Shown piece after piece: positions 8,807-16,487 of a stretch of 64,000 nt of DNA; the first letter of the stretch is position 1, and each line of letters begins with the position of its first letter. The notes below the pieces were generated by a model, which saw only the letters and a list, made by a program, of their open reading frames with translations, did not search any database and was not told the DNA's origin. Source of the DNA: Enterocloster lavalensis (GTDB lineage: Bacteria > Bacillota > Clostridia > Lachnospirales > Lachnospiraceae); contig NZ_CABJCG010000011.1 in NCBI RefSeq assembly GCF_902364025.1, positions 178,483-242,482 on the forward strand, written 5' to 3'. The position numbers were made by a program, and so were the translations under genes.

Positions 8807-9916
8807 TTATTGATACATGGCCCAGGCTGTGTCAATGTTGTCCATGCGGATTTTTACCGTGTCGATATAGAAGAATTTGGACTCCGCCTCGTAGGGGTAG
8901 GCGATATCGGTCTGGCAGTCCACGCCGTCCAGAGCGTTTTTCATCACCTGGAAGGTGGTGGTTCCCTCGGAAATCATGTCGGTCATGATGGTGCCCCTCA
9001 GGTATCCCTGCTCCAACGCCTCCAGACCCGTCTGAATTGCATTAATGCCGTACACCGCGATCTGCTTATCTCCCTCAAAATAACCCGCTGCCTTTAACGA
9101 TTCAATCGCGCCTAAAGCCATCGCGTCGTTGTTGGAAAGAATTACTTCTATATCGTCCCCGTACTTGGAAAGCCACGTATCCATAATATCCTTCGCTTTG
9201 GAGGCATCCCAGCCCGCAACCTGGCAGTCCAGCTCCTCCACCTCAATTCCCGACTCCTCCAGAACCTTGTGGATGCCCACGATGCGGGCTTCCGCATTTT
9301 CATGGCCGTTCTCGCCCTTGATGATCACATACTGGATCTTACCGTCGCCGTTTTTGTCCATGGTAGGATCCGCTTTCCAGTCCTCAAGCATCATCTCGGC
9401 CTGGAATTCTCCCGGCTGCTGGGTGGCGCAGCCCACATACCAGCACTTGTCATAAGTGTTGAGCACCTCAGCCGTCGGCTTTTTGTTTACAAAGACCACC
9501 GGGAGGTCCGCCGTACGGCACTTCTCAATGATCGTCTCGGCCGCGGTGGATTCCACCAGCGCCACACAGAGCCCATCCACCTTTTTCTGGATCATGGTGT
9601 CCACCTGCTCCGTCTGCTTCGCCTGATCGTTGGCTCCGTCAACGGTCAGATACTCCACTCCCGCAGTCTGTGCAGCGGCTTCCAGCCCCTTGCGCACATA
9701 GGAAATGTAGTCGTTGGCATAGTTGAAAATCAACACGCCGATTTTCTGATCCCCAGCCTCAGCCGCTTCCGTCTTCTGGGGCTGCGCCTCCGTGGCCTGG
9801 GTCTCTCCGCCCTTGGCCGCCGGCTGCTCCGTCCCGCCGGAAGAGCCGCCGCATCCGTACAGCACCGTCATGGCTGTTGCCACCGTTAACACCAACGCCG
9901 TCAATTTTTTCTTCAT
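8807..9916 (-). CDS. mglB: Sugar ABC transporter substrate-binding lipoprotein, MglB-like
   Basis: A 369-residue periplasmic-binding-protein-like lipoprotein. The signal peptide ends in VLYGC with the lipidated Cys at residue 22, then a low-complexity linker (residues 23-55), then the mature domain beginning KIGVLIFNYANDYISYVRKG, typical of type I sugar-binding proteins. DKNGDGKIQYVIIKGENGHENAEAR contains the calcium-loop-like DxNxDGxI seen in galactose-binding proteins, which supports an MglB-type assignment. It is the first gene of the transporter operon behind a strong promoter at 9987-10014. The true ligand could be galactose, glucose or another monosaccharide. Confidence 0.85.
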   Translation of the reverse strand: MKKKLTALVLTVATAMTVLYGCGGSSGGTEQPAAKGGETQATEAQPQKTEAAEAGDQKIGVLIFNYANDYISYVRKGLEAAAQTAGVEYLTVDGANDQAKQTEQVDTMIQKKVDGLCVALVESTAAETIIEKCRTADLPVVFVNKKPTAEVLNTYDKCWYVGCATQQPGEFQAEMMLEDWKADPTMDKNGDGKIQYVIIKGENGHENAEARIVGIHKVLEESGIEVEELDCQVAGWDASKAKDIMDTWLSKYGDDIEVILSNNDAMALGAIESLKAAGYFEGDKQIAVYGINAIQTGLEALEQGYLRGTIMTDMISEGTTTFQVMKNALDGVDCQTDIAYPYEAESKFFYIDTVKIRMDNIDTAWAMYQ

Positions 9917-9968
9917 ACTGAGTCCTCCTTGAATGTATTTATATGATTTTTCGTGTTACTTCTTCTTC

Positions 9969-9983
9969 ACTTGTCCTACAAGT
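9969..9983. promoter_or_regulatory. Operator dyad at the mgl transcription start
   Basis: ACTTGTCCTACAAGT is a perfect 6-3-6 inverted repeat. It begins 3 nt downstream of the -10 box of the mgl promoter on the minus strand, so a bound repressor would block initiation. Spacing and TTGTnnnACAA symmetry resemble operators of FadR-subfamily GntR regulators. Confidence 0.7.
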
Positions 9984-9986
9984 CGT

Positions 9987-10014
9987 ATTATATCATGACC
10001 AAACAGAATGTCAA
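9987..10014 (-). promoter_or_regulatory. Strong sigma-A promoter of the mgl operon
   Basis: Read on the minus strand, TTGACA (10014-10009), a 16-bp spacer and TATAAT (9992-9987) are both consensus hexamers. Transcription would start near 9980, inside the ACTTGTCCTACAAGT dyad, giving a leader of about 60 nt. Confidence 0.85.
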
Positions 10015-10160
10015 TTACATTTTTACTTTTTTGTTGTGATTTTGATTATTTATCTTTGTTTTAGAGTTGTAAAATTATATTTTTTTACTAGTGTTTTTAA
10101 TTTCTTCTTTTTTTGAATTATATATTTTGTTGGTTCATTTGGAATATTTTTTGATCACTA

Positions 10161-10190
10161 TTGACACAAATGAGGCATGCGTGCTAAAAT
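10161..10190 (+). promoter_or_regulatory. Promoter of the Dabb-lactonase-dehydrogenase-nitroreductase operon
   Basis: TTGACA (10161-10166), an 18-bp spacer and TAAAAT (10185-10190). It faces the plus-strand operon and is immediately followed by the dyad at 10197-10211. Confidence 0.75.
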
Positions 10191-10196
10191 CAAATC

Positions 10197-10211
10197 ACTT
10201 GTAGTACAATT
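10197..10211. promoter_or_regulatory. Operator-like dyad, second copy
   Basis: ACTTGTAGTACAATT matches the mgl-side dyad in both half sites except one base of the right arm (ACAATT for ACAAGT). It lies 6 nt after the -10 box, the same relation to the start point as on the mgl side. The two transcription units are therefore probably controlled by one regulator. Confidence 0.65.
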
Positions 10212-10235
10212 ACGAATTCGAGGGAGGGTTTATCT

Positions 10236-10553
10236 ATGATCAAACACATTGTGTTCTGGAAGATCAACGAGAACGGCAGCGATGAGGACCGCCGTGAGAC
10301 TTGCCGCTTGTTCCGTGAAAAAACAGAATCCTTAAAGAGCCTCATTCCGGAGATCCGCCGGGCGCAGGTGGCTCTGAACTACAATACCGGCAGTCCCGAG
10401 GCGTATCACATCTGCATCGATTCCGTATTCGACTCGGACGAGGCCTTGCAGCGGTACATCAATCACCCGGAGCACCTGAAGGTGCGCGCCTTTATGGACA
10501 GCGTTTCATACGGCAAAACAGTTTTTGACTATGAGTTCGAATTGGAGGGCTGA
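10236..10553 (+). CDS. Dabb (stress-responsive alpha/beta-barrel) family protein
   Basis: A 105-residue ferredoxin-like protein. It begins IKHIVFWKI and has an ALNYNTGSPEAYHICIDSVFDSDEALQRYINHPEHLKV segment, the hallmark of the Dabb family (YHP-H pattern, dimeric alpha/beta barrel). Such proteins often sit in catabolic operons, and some act as small lyases or isomerases. It is first in a four-gene plus-strand operon, with the next start 1 nt after its stop. No reaction is assigned. Confidence 0.85.
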   Translation: MIKHIVFWKINENGSDEDRRETCRLFREKTESLKSLIPEIRRAQVALNYNTGSPEAYHICIDSVFDSDEALQRYINHPEHLKVRAFMDSVSYGKTVFDYEFELEG

Positions 10554-10554
10554 G

Positions 10555-11655
10555 ATGAATCATTTTAGAAGAATTTACGTCGGAACCTACAGCCGCCCGA
10601 TCCTTTTTGGAACCGGGGAGGTGCTGGAAGGAAAAGGACGGGGAATCTACCGCCTGCTTCTGGACCTGGACACGGGGGAGCTGCGGCATGAGGGCGAACC
10701 TGTGGAGGCGGATAATCCCTCCTACCTCTGCCTCTCCCCGGACGGGAATTTTCTCTATTCCGTGAACGAATTAAAGGAATACCAGGGGCAGCCCGGCGGC
10801 GGGGTGTCGGCCTACCGCATCCGCCGGGAGGACGGAAGCCTGGACTTTCTGGGAAGCCGCCCCACCCTTGGAACCGACCCCTGCCACGTGTCTGTCAACA
10901 GCGGGGGGACGCATGTTTTCGTGTCCAATTTCATGAGCGGCAGCGTATGTGTTTATCCGGTCATGGCCGACGGCTCCCTTGCTCCCCACAGCCAGTTGAT
11001 CCAGCACCAGGGCAGCAGCGTGGATCCGGCCCGGCAAAAAGGTCCTCACGCCCATTCCCTGATATTATCCCCGGATGAGCGTTTCGCCTTTGTGCCGGAT
11101 CTGGGCACCGATCATCTGGCCGCATACCGGACAGACTTTGAACGCGGTCTGCTGTCCCCGTCGGCGGACTTCTGCGCCCTTCCCGGCAGCGGCCCCCGTT
11201 TTTGTGAATTTCACCGGAACGGGCGCTTCTGCTACCTGATCAACGAGCTCTCCTCCACGATCTCCCTGCTGTACTACGACGGCAATGGGGGCTTCACGCT
11301 GAAGCAGACGGTGGACACCGTACCCCAAGGCTGCAAAACCGGAAATATCTGCGCCGATCTCCACCTGACGCCGGACGGCCGCTTCCTCTACGGCTCCAAC
11401 CGCGGCCACGACAGCCTGTCGGTTTACCGCGTGGATCCGGACGCCGGAACCCTTTCCTGGTTGGATAATATCCCCTGCGGCGGCCGCACCCCCCGCAACT
11501 TTGCGGTGGATCCCGCCGGGCGTTACCTGATCGTAGCCAATCAGGATTCGGACAACATTTTAACCTTCCATATCGACCCGGCCGACGGCTCGCTCACCCG
11601 CGCCTGGGAGCTTGCATGCCCCACTCCGGTCTGTGTAAAGCCGGTACGGTCCTAA
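10555..11655 (+). CDS. Beta-propeller lactonase (Pgl/YbhE family)
   Basis: Start MNHFRRIYVGTYSRP is preferred because it follows GGAGGG and the Dabb stop; the longer frame overlaps Dabb. The 366-residue product is a seven-bladed beta-propeller of the 6-phosphogluconolactonase (YbhE/YkgB) family. Repeated blade motifs are visible: LCLSPDGNFLYSVNE, VSVNSGGTHVFVSNFMSG, LILSPDERFAFVPDLGTD, LHLTPDGRFLYGSNRGHDSLSVY and FAVDPAGRYLIVANQDSD. It probably hydrolyses a sugar lactone. Together with the metallo-hydrolase at 2295-3095 it makes two different lactonase folds in one island. Confidence 0.9.
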   Translation: MNHFRRIYVGTYSRPILFGTGEVLEGKGRGIYRLLLDLDTGELRHEGEPVEADNPSYLCLSPDGNFLYSVNELKEYQGQPGGGVSAYRIRREDGSLDFLGSRPTLGTDPCHVSVNSGGTHVFVSNFMSGSVCVYPVMADGSLAPHSQLIQHQGSSVDPARQKGPHAHSLILSPDERFAFVPDLGTDHLAAYRTDFERGLLSPSADFCALPGSGPRFCEFHRNGRFCYLINELSSTISLLYYDGNGGFTLKQTVDTVPQGCKTGNICADLHLTPDGRFLYGSNRGHDSLSVYRVDPDAGTLSWLDNIPCGGRTPRNFAVDPAGRYLIVANQDSDNILTFHIDPADGSLTRAWELACPTPVCVKPVRS

Positions 11656-11689
11656 ACGATATGCGAGACTCATAAAGGAGGAAATCATT

Positions 11690-12631
11690 ATGCGGGACAC
11701 CGTAATCATCATCGGAAGCGGTTTAATGGGAAGTGGCATCGCCGCCTGCAGCGCCCTGGCCGGAAACAAAACCGTGCTGGTCGACATCAATCCGGACCAG
11801 CTGGATCGGGGGCTTGCCGCGGCTAAGGCCAACATCGGCGAGCTGCTGGCAAACGGCCTGGCGGACGAAGCCGGGGCCATGAAAGCCCGGGAGCTCATCA
11901 GCGTTTCCTCCGGCTACGAAGCGTACAGCCGCAGCGCCTCCATGGTGATCGAGGCTGTAGTGGAAAATCTGGAGGTCAAACAGAAGCTGTTCGCCCGCCT
12001 GGATCAGGTATTCCCGCCGGAGGTGCCTCTGCTCAGCAACACTTCCGGGCTGCGCATCACCGATATCGCGCTGCTCACCGAACACCCGGAGCGCGCCGTA
12101 ACCACCCACTTCTGGTTCCCCGGCCATCTGGTTCCCCTGGTGGAGGTGGTGGTGGGCGACCGCACGGACACCGGGATCGCCTCTGCCGTGCGGGACACTC
12201 TGAAATCCTGGGGAAAAGCTGCTGTTCTGGTCAAACGCGACCTGCCCGGACAGCTGGCGAACCGCATTCTCCAGGCCGTCATCCGCGAGGCCGTGAACAT
12301 CGTGGAGATCGGCCTGGCGGACCCCGAGGACATTGACACCGCTGTGAAAATGGGCATGGGGATCCGCATGCCCGTGTGGGGCCCCCTGGAGCATATCGAA
12401 GCGGCCGGACTCGACCTCTGCTTGAACGTGCAGCGCACCGTACTTCCGGAGATCAGCAGCCGGACCACTCCTTCTCCCGTTATGGAGACGCTGGTGGAGG
12501 AGGGGAATTTGGGTTATAAGACCGGAAGCGGATTCTACGACTGGTCTGTTAAAGACATGGATGAACTGGCAAAACGGCGGAACGATTTTATTATCATGGC
12601 CCGAAAATTTATGCAGGAGCGCGGCGATTGA
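11690..12631 (+). CDS. 3-hydroxyacyl-CoA dehydrogenase family NAD-dependent oxidoreductase
   Basis: A 313-residue two-domain dehydrogenase. The Rossmann motif IIGSGLMGSGIAACSALAGNKTVLVDI (residues ~6-32, Asp at the strand end implies NAD) leads into the 3HCDH N domain with STSG-like SNTSGLRITDIA and HFWFPGHLVPLVEVV, the catalytic His in HFWFP. The C-terminal domain carries the short QLANRILQAVIREAVNIVEIGLADPEDID segment. At this length, with only one C-terminal domain, it fits the gulonate/carnitine/hydroxybutyrate dehydrogenase branch. In a sugar-lactone island an L-gulonate-type or other hydroxy-acid dehydrogenase is plausible. An AGGAGG site lies 7 nt before ATG. Confidence 0.85.
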   Translation: MRDTVIIIGSGLMGSGIAACSALAGNKTVLVDINPDQLDRGLAAAKANIGELLANGLADEAGAMKARELISVSSGYEAYSRSASMVIEAVVENLEVKQKLFARLDQVFPPEVPLLSNTSGLRITDIALLTEHPERAVTTHFWFPGHLVPLVEVVVGDRTDTGIASAVRDTLKSWGKAAVLVKRDLPGQLANRILQAVIREAVNIVEIGLADPEDIDTAVKMGMGIRMPVWGPLEHIEAAGLDLCLNVQRTVLPEISSRTTPSPVMETLVEEGNLGYKTGSGFYDWSVKDMDELAKRRNDFIIMARKFMQERGD

Positions 12632-12663
12632 ACCGGCCGTGCGGCGCAGAAGGAGAGAATCAG

Positions 12664-13197
12664 ATGAATGAATGTATTGAAATGATGAAACAGAGAAGAA
12701 GCGTCAAGCGTTACAATCCCAATCGACCAGTGGAACCCGAAAAACTGGAACAAATTCTGGAAGCGGGTATGTACGCCCCTTCCGGCTACGGCAAGCAGTC
12801 CCCGCGCATCGTCGTTGTCCGGGATCCCGGGACCCGGGACCTGCTCTCCCGTTTAAACGCCCGTTTCCTGGGCAAGGAAATCGATCCGTTCTATGGCGCT
12901 CCCACCGTGCTGATCGTGCTGGCGGACCGGTCCCAGCCAACCTTCCTGTACGACGGAACCCTGGTGATGGGAAATCTGCTGAACGCCGCCCACGCCCTGG
13001 GGGTGGATTCCTGCTGGGTCCACCGGGCCAAAGAAGTGTTCGATTGTCCTGAAGGGAAGGCCCATCTGGAAAAATGGGGAATCGACGGAGATTATGAAGG
13101 CATTGGCCACTGCATTCTGGGCTACGGCACAGGGCCCGCTCCCAAGGCCGGCCCCCGGAAAGCCGGTTATGTCGTGTACGTTTCACCGGACGAATAG
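12664..13197 (+). CDS. Nitroreductase family protein
   Basis: Starting at MNECIEMMKQRRSVKRYNPNRPV (GGAGAG site) gives 177 residues. The RRSVKRY FMN/phosphate-binding motif at residues 11-17, the PSGYGKQSPRIVVV loop and the C-terminal GHCILGYG mark a compact FMN-dependent nitroreductase. The physiological electron acceptor in such operons is usually unknown. It is the last gene of the four-gene operon and is followed by a terminator. Confidence 0.88.
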   Translation: MNECIEMMKQRRSVKRYNPNRPVEPEKLEQILEAGMYAPSGYGKQSPRIVVVRDPGTRDLLSRLNARFLGKEIDPFYGAPTVLIVLADRSQPTFLYDGTLVMGNLLNAAHALGVDSCWVHRAKEVFDCPEGKAHLEKWGIDGDYEGIGHCILGYGTGPAPKAGPRKAGYVVYVSPDE

Positions 13198-13215
13198 ATC
13201 ATAAACCCAAGGCGC

Positions 13216-13270
13216 AAAAAAAGATGCCCTCAAAGCCGCTCCGTTCTGTCACAGAGCCTTTGAGGGCATC
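13216..13270. terminator. Bidirectional terminator between nitroreductase and DUF6809-like gene
   Basis: GATGCCCTCAAAG (13223-13235) pairs with CTTTGAGGGCATC (13258-13270). The A run at 13216-13222 becomes a T run on the minus strand, so it best terminates the minus-strand gene ending at 13285, but it also lies just after the plus-strand nitroreductase. Confidence 0.8.
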
Positions 13271-13284
13271 CATCGATTTACATG

Positions 13285-13563
13285 TTACTGCTCAGCCGCC
13301 GCCCGAAACACCTCGCACATCACCTGCGCGCCCAGCCGGAACCCGTCCGTAAAGGCCTGGGTTTTCTCCATGAAGCTCACCTCCAGGTAATGGTCCATCA
13401 AAACGTCAAAGGCTTCCCTGCGCTCCTCGGCCAGCGAGCTGGCAAAGCGGTCCGTCTCCTCTAAGTTGGCGTTGCACAGGCGGCGGTAATCGGGATTCTC
13501 CACCTGACAGTTGTCCGCCGGACAGAGATCCCCTTTGTAAAGCTGCTCCAGTATCCGTTCCAT
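13285..13563 (-). CDS. Small conserved protein, DUF6809-like
   Basis: A 92-residue acidic helical protein: MERILEQLYKGDLCPADNCQ at the start and an EKTQAFTDGFRLGAQVMCEVF C-terminus. This layout resembles the clostridial DUF6809 family of roughly 90-residue proteins, often near phage or accessory genes. I recall that family only approximately, so the name is tentative. It is flanked by a terminator downstream and stands alone. Confidence 0.6.
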   Translation of the reverse strand: MERILEQLYKGDLCPADNCQVENPDYRRLCNANLEETDRFASSLAEERREAFDVLMDHYLEVSFMEKTQAFTDGFRLGAQVMCEVFRAAAEQ

Positions 13564-13868
13564 ACTTCATTCCTCCGTTTCTCTCGTATTCTCTCATGTT
13601 TGTATGAAAGCGGCTTCCGGCAATCCGCCCGTCCTCAGGCCGCGCGTCCTGCTAATTCAATCACTCTGCTTTAAATCATCACACAATCATAAGAAAATCT
13701 GTATAAGAAACTTTGCGAAACAGACCTGCTCAGACATGGAAGCGCCGTTGATATCCGCTCATCATTTTCAGCATACCATATCCCCCCTCAGATTGCAATC
13801 GAACAAACTATTAAATCGCCTCTCTGAGCCGCTTCCCAAACCGCGGTCCGCCGTTTCCGCCAGACCGC
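13564..13868. other. Intergenic region downstream of ftsH
   Basis: No convincing gene. A GC-rich imperfect hairpin just after the ftsH stop (GCGGTC...GACCGC, about 13842-13865) could act as a weak terminator. The AT-richer middle (13660-13730) probably holds the promoter of the small gene at 13285-13563, with TATGAT-like hexamers but no clear -35. Confidence 0.4.
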
Positions 13869-15704
13869 CTACCGCTCTAAAATATCCATAAATTCCTCGC
13901 CGGTGATGGTCTCCCGCTCCAGCAGGTAATCCGCCAGCTCGTGGAGCTTCTCCACGTGCCCGCTCAGAATGGAGAGGGCCTTTTCGTACTGCCCGTGCAC
14001 CAGCTTCACCACCTCGTCGTCGATGATCCTGGCTGTCTCCGGGGAGCAGGCCAGGGCAGTGTCCCCGCCCAGGTACTGGTTGCTCACGGTCTCCATCGCC
14101 ACCATGCCGAACCGGTCGCTCATGCCGTACCGGGTGATCATGGCCCGGGCCAGCTTAGTGGCCTGCTCGATATCGTTGGACGCGCCGGTGGTGATGGAGT
14201 GGAAGATCAGCTGCTCCGCCGCCCGGCCGCCGGTAAAGGTGGCAATCTTGTCCAAAGCTTCCTCCTTGCTCATCAGGAAACGCTCCCCTTGCTCCACCTG
14301 CATGGTGTAACCCAGCGCTCCGGAGGTTCTGGGAATAATGGTGATCTTGTGCACCGGCGCGCAGTGGCTTTGGCTCGCCGCCACCAGAGCGTGGCCGATC
14401 TCGTGGTAGGCTACGATCCGGCGCTCCTTCTCGGAAACCACCATATCCTTGCGCTGGTAACCGGCGATCACCGTCTCCACGCTCTCCTCCAGATCGCTCT
14501 GGTTCACCGCCGTGCGCCCCATGCGGACCGCCCGCAGGGCCGCCTCGTTGATGATGTTGGCCAGCTCCGCACCGCTGGCTCCCGAGGTGGCGCGGGCGAT
14601 AGCGTTGTAATCCACGTCCTCGGACATTTTCACCTCTTTGCCGTGCACCTTCAGAATGGCTTCCCGGCCCTTTAAATCCGGCAGCTCCACGGGGATTCTC
14701 CGGTCGAAACGTCCCGGACGCAGCAGCGCGGCGTCCAGGGATTCCGGCCGGTTGGTGGCCGCCAGAATCACCACGCCCTTCTTGCCGTCAAAGCCGTCCA
14801 TCTCGGTGAGCAGCTGGTTCAGGGTCTGCTCCCGCTCGTCGTTGCCGGAAATACCGCCGCCGTCCCGCTTCTTGCCGATGGTGTCGATCTCATCGATAAA
14901 CACGATACAGGGGGCCTTTTCCGTAGCCTGCTTGAACAGGTCCCGGACCTTGGCCGCGCCCATGCCCACGAACATTTCCACGAACTCCGAACCGGAAATG
15001 GAGAAGAACGGCACATGGGCCTCTCCTGCCACCGCCCGGGCCAACAGGGTTTTACCGGTTCCGGGAGGGCCTACTAACAGCGCGCCCTTGGGCAGGTTGG
15101 CGCCGATATCCGCGTACTTCTGGGGATTGTGCAGGAAATCCACGATCTCCTTGAGCGCCTCCTTGGCCTCCTCCTCGCCGGCCACGTCCGCAAAGGTGAT
15201 GCCGGTTTCATTTTCCGCGTAAATCTTGGCGTTGGATTTGCCGAAGGTCATGGCGTTGTTCCCGCCCATACGCTTGCTGAGGGAACGGGCCATGATCTGT
15301 CCGATGATCACAAACATCAGGATCGGCGCCACCCAGGTCATCAGGAAGCTCAGCAGCGGGGACGCCTGGGTGGGGATCTCCCTGCGGTAATCTGTCACTC
15401 CGGCTTTCTGCAGACGCTCGATCAGCTGGTCATCCGGGAACCGGCCGGTCTTGTAGGCCCCCCACTGCTGATCCTTCACCGTATACTGAATCTGGGTGTC
15501 CGTCAGATAAACATCCTTGATTTTTCCCTGGTCCAGCTGGGTGATGAACTCGCTGTAAGGCACCTCCTGGACGGACCGCTCCATCACAGAGGGAAATACC
15601 AAAGCGTTCAGCACCATCACAATCAGCAGTACCAACAGATAGTAATAGATAAACGGCTTTTTCGGATTCTTTATGCCGTTGTCGCCTTTAACTCCCATAC
15701 TCAT
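13869..15704 (-). CDS. ftsH: ATP-dependent zinc metalloprotease FtsH
   Basis: A 611-residue membrane AAA protease. TM1 lies at residues ~18-38 and TM2 at ~107-130, with an external domain between. The AAA module has Walker A GPPGTGKT, Walker B IVFIDEIDTIG and the SRH NRPESLDAALLRPGRFDR. The protease module has HEIGHAL (HExxH zinc site, near residue 434). It degrades misfolded membrane proteins and short-lived regulators. Two in-frame ATGs lie close together (codons 1 and 3); the second has the better spacing to AAGGAGA, so the true start may be 6 nt later. It lies divergent from a MarR gene, with its own promoter at 15796-15824. Confidence 0.95.
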   Translation of the reverse strand: MSMGVKGDNGIKNPKKPFIYYYLLVLLIVMVLNALVFPSVMERSVQEVPYSEFITQLDQGKIKDVYLTDTQIQYTVKDQQWGAYKTGRFPDDQLIERLQKAGVTDYRREIPTQASPLLSFLMTWVAPILMFVIIGQIMARSLSKRMGGNNAMTFGKSNAKIYAENETGITFADVAGEEEAKEALKEIVDFLHNPQKYADIGANLPKGALLVGPPGTGKTLLARAVAGEAHVPFFSISGSEFVEMFVGMGAAKVRDLFKQATEKAPCIVFIDEIDTIGKKRDGGGISGNDEREQTLNQLLTEMDGFDGKKGVVILAATNRPESLDAALLRPGRFDRRIPVELPDLKGREAILKVHGKEVKMSEDVDYNAIARATSGASGAELANIINEAALRAVRMGRTAVNQSDLEESVETVIAGYQRKDMVVSEKERRIVAYHEIGHALVAASQSHCAPVHKITIIPRTSGALGYTMQVEQGERFLMSKEEALDKIATFTGGRAAEQLIFHSITTGASNDIEQATKLARAMITRYGMSDRFGMVAMETVSNQYLGGDTALACSPETARIIDDEVVKLVHGQYEKALSILSGHVEKLHELADYLLERETITGEEFMDILER

Positions 15705-15795
15705 TGTCTCCTTTTCTTAATGTATTTAGCTTGCTTCTTTTACAGTTTCCCTATACACAGGTCCGGCTTTCGCCGTTTCCCCCGCGCATATCTGT

Positions 15796-15824
15796 ACAAT
15801 AATACCATCTCTAAACTTTGTCAA
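15796..15824 (-). promoter_or_regulatory. ftsH promoter
   Basis: On the minus strand TTGACA (15824-15819), 17-bp spacer, TATTGT (15801-15796). The leader would be about 85 nt. The divergent MarR promoter begins ~40 bp away, so one regulator could act on both. Confidence 0.65.
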
Positions 15825-15861
15825 TATTTAATTGTAAATTTTTATTTACTTTTAATAAACA

Positions 15862-15890
15862 TTGACATTTTCAAGTCACTGTGATACAAC
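15862..15890 (+). promoter_or_regulatory. Promoter of the MarR regulator gene
   Basis: TTGACA (15862-15867), 17-bp spacer, extended -10 TGATACAAC with hexamer TACAAC (15885-15890). A GTG at 15881 that opens the longest frame lies inside this -10 region, so it cannot be the translation start if this promoter is used. Confidence 0.6.
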
Positions 15891-15934
15891 AGTATAAAGA
15901 TAAGCCTCAACCGCAGGCACAGGAGGTGACTGTC

Positions 15935-16399
15935 ACGAAAGAACAAAAACCGGGCGCGCAGACGGTCAGCGCCCATTTTTTAAAGTTCACCATTCGGTTT
16001 TTCACGCTGGCCAAGAGCCAGTACCAGCAGCAGAACGTGGTCAAAGCCAATACCCTGGCCTTCCACACCCTGATGACGCTCAACGAATTAGACGGCCATA
16101 AGCTGACCATGTCGGAGTTGGCCGACCAGCTGGATATCACTAAGCAGCAGCTCACCAAGCTGGTCAACGATCTGGAGGAGAAGGAGCTGGTGCAGAGAAC
16201 CCACGATTCCCGGAACCGCCGCCAGGTCTACATCCACATCACGGACCAGGGCGTCCGGATGCTCACCGATTTAAAGCAGAGCATGCTGGACAGCACGCTG
16301 AAGGCCCTCTCATGCTACACTGAGGAGGAACTGGCCAATCTGGACCACTGCCTGACCAATCTGTCCGAGCTGCTGGAAAAATTCAATACGGAGTCCTGA
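15935..16399 (+). CDS. MarR-family transcriptional regulator (start codon uncertain)
   Basis: A winged-helix regulator of about 154 residues. The DNA-binding part is LTMSELADQLDITKQQLTKLVNDLEEKELVQRTHDSRNRRQVYIHITDQG, with the MarR-type DSRNRR wing. The start is unusual. A perfect AGGAGG (15921-15926) is followed 8 nt later by ACG (15935), with no ATG, GTG or TTG at a usable distance in frame. The only upstream alternative is GTG at 15881, which overlaps the promoter. I place the start at ACG as the best-spaced codon and flag it. It is divergent from ftsH and may regulate itself and ftsH. MarR proteins usually respond to small phenolic or oxidising ligands. Confidence 0.75.
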   Translation, partial: TKEQKPGAQTVSAHFLKFTIRFFTLAKSQYQQQNVVKANTLAFHTLMTLNELDGHKLTMSELADQLDITKQQLTKLVNDLEEKELVQRTHDSRNRRQVYIHITDQGVRMLTDLKQSMLDSTLKALSCYTEEELANLDHCLTNLSELLEKFNTES

Positions 16400-16420
16400 C
16401 CGCCCTCAGGGGCAGGGACA

Positions 16421-16463
16421 AAAAAATGCCGCCGCAGAGACATTTCCCTGCGGCGGCATTTTT
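16421..16463. terminator. Bidirectional terminator
   Basis: ATGCCGCCGCAG (16426-16437) pairs with CTGCGGCGGCAT (16448-16459), flanked by A and T runs on both sides. It serves the convergent MarR gene and the amino-acid ABC ATPase gene. Confidence 0.9.
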
Positions 16464-16487
16464 CAGCGCACCTTGCGATTCGATTTG

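Larger units (their letters stand above)
9917..10235. other. Divergent regulatory region, AT-rich centre
   Basis: The gap between the divergent transporter and Dabb genes holds two promoters with matching start-point dyads (9969-10014 and 10161-10211). The stretch between them, about 10015-10160, is very rich in T and A with no reading frame and no further dyad that I can see. It may be a curved or UP-element-like spacer. Confidence 0.6.

Noticed and set aside
9441..9465. Third ACTTGT dyad inside mglB
   Set aside because: ACTTGTCATAAGT is within coding sequence, is shorter and has no promoter; likely chance.
13604..13891. Plus-strand frame of 95 codons between the DUF6809-like gene and ftsH
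   Set aside because: No ribosome site, compositionally like non-coding DNA, and it overlaps the ftsH 3' end.
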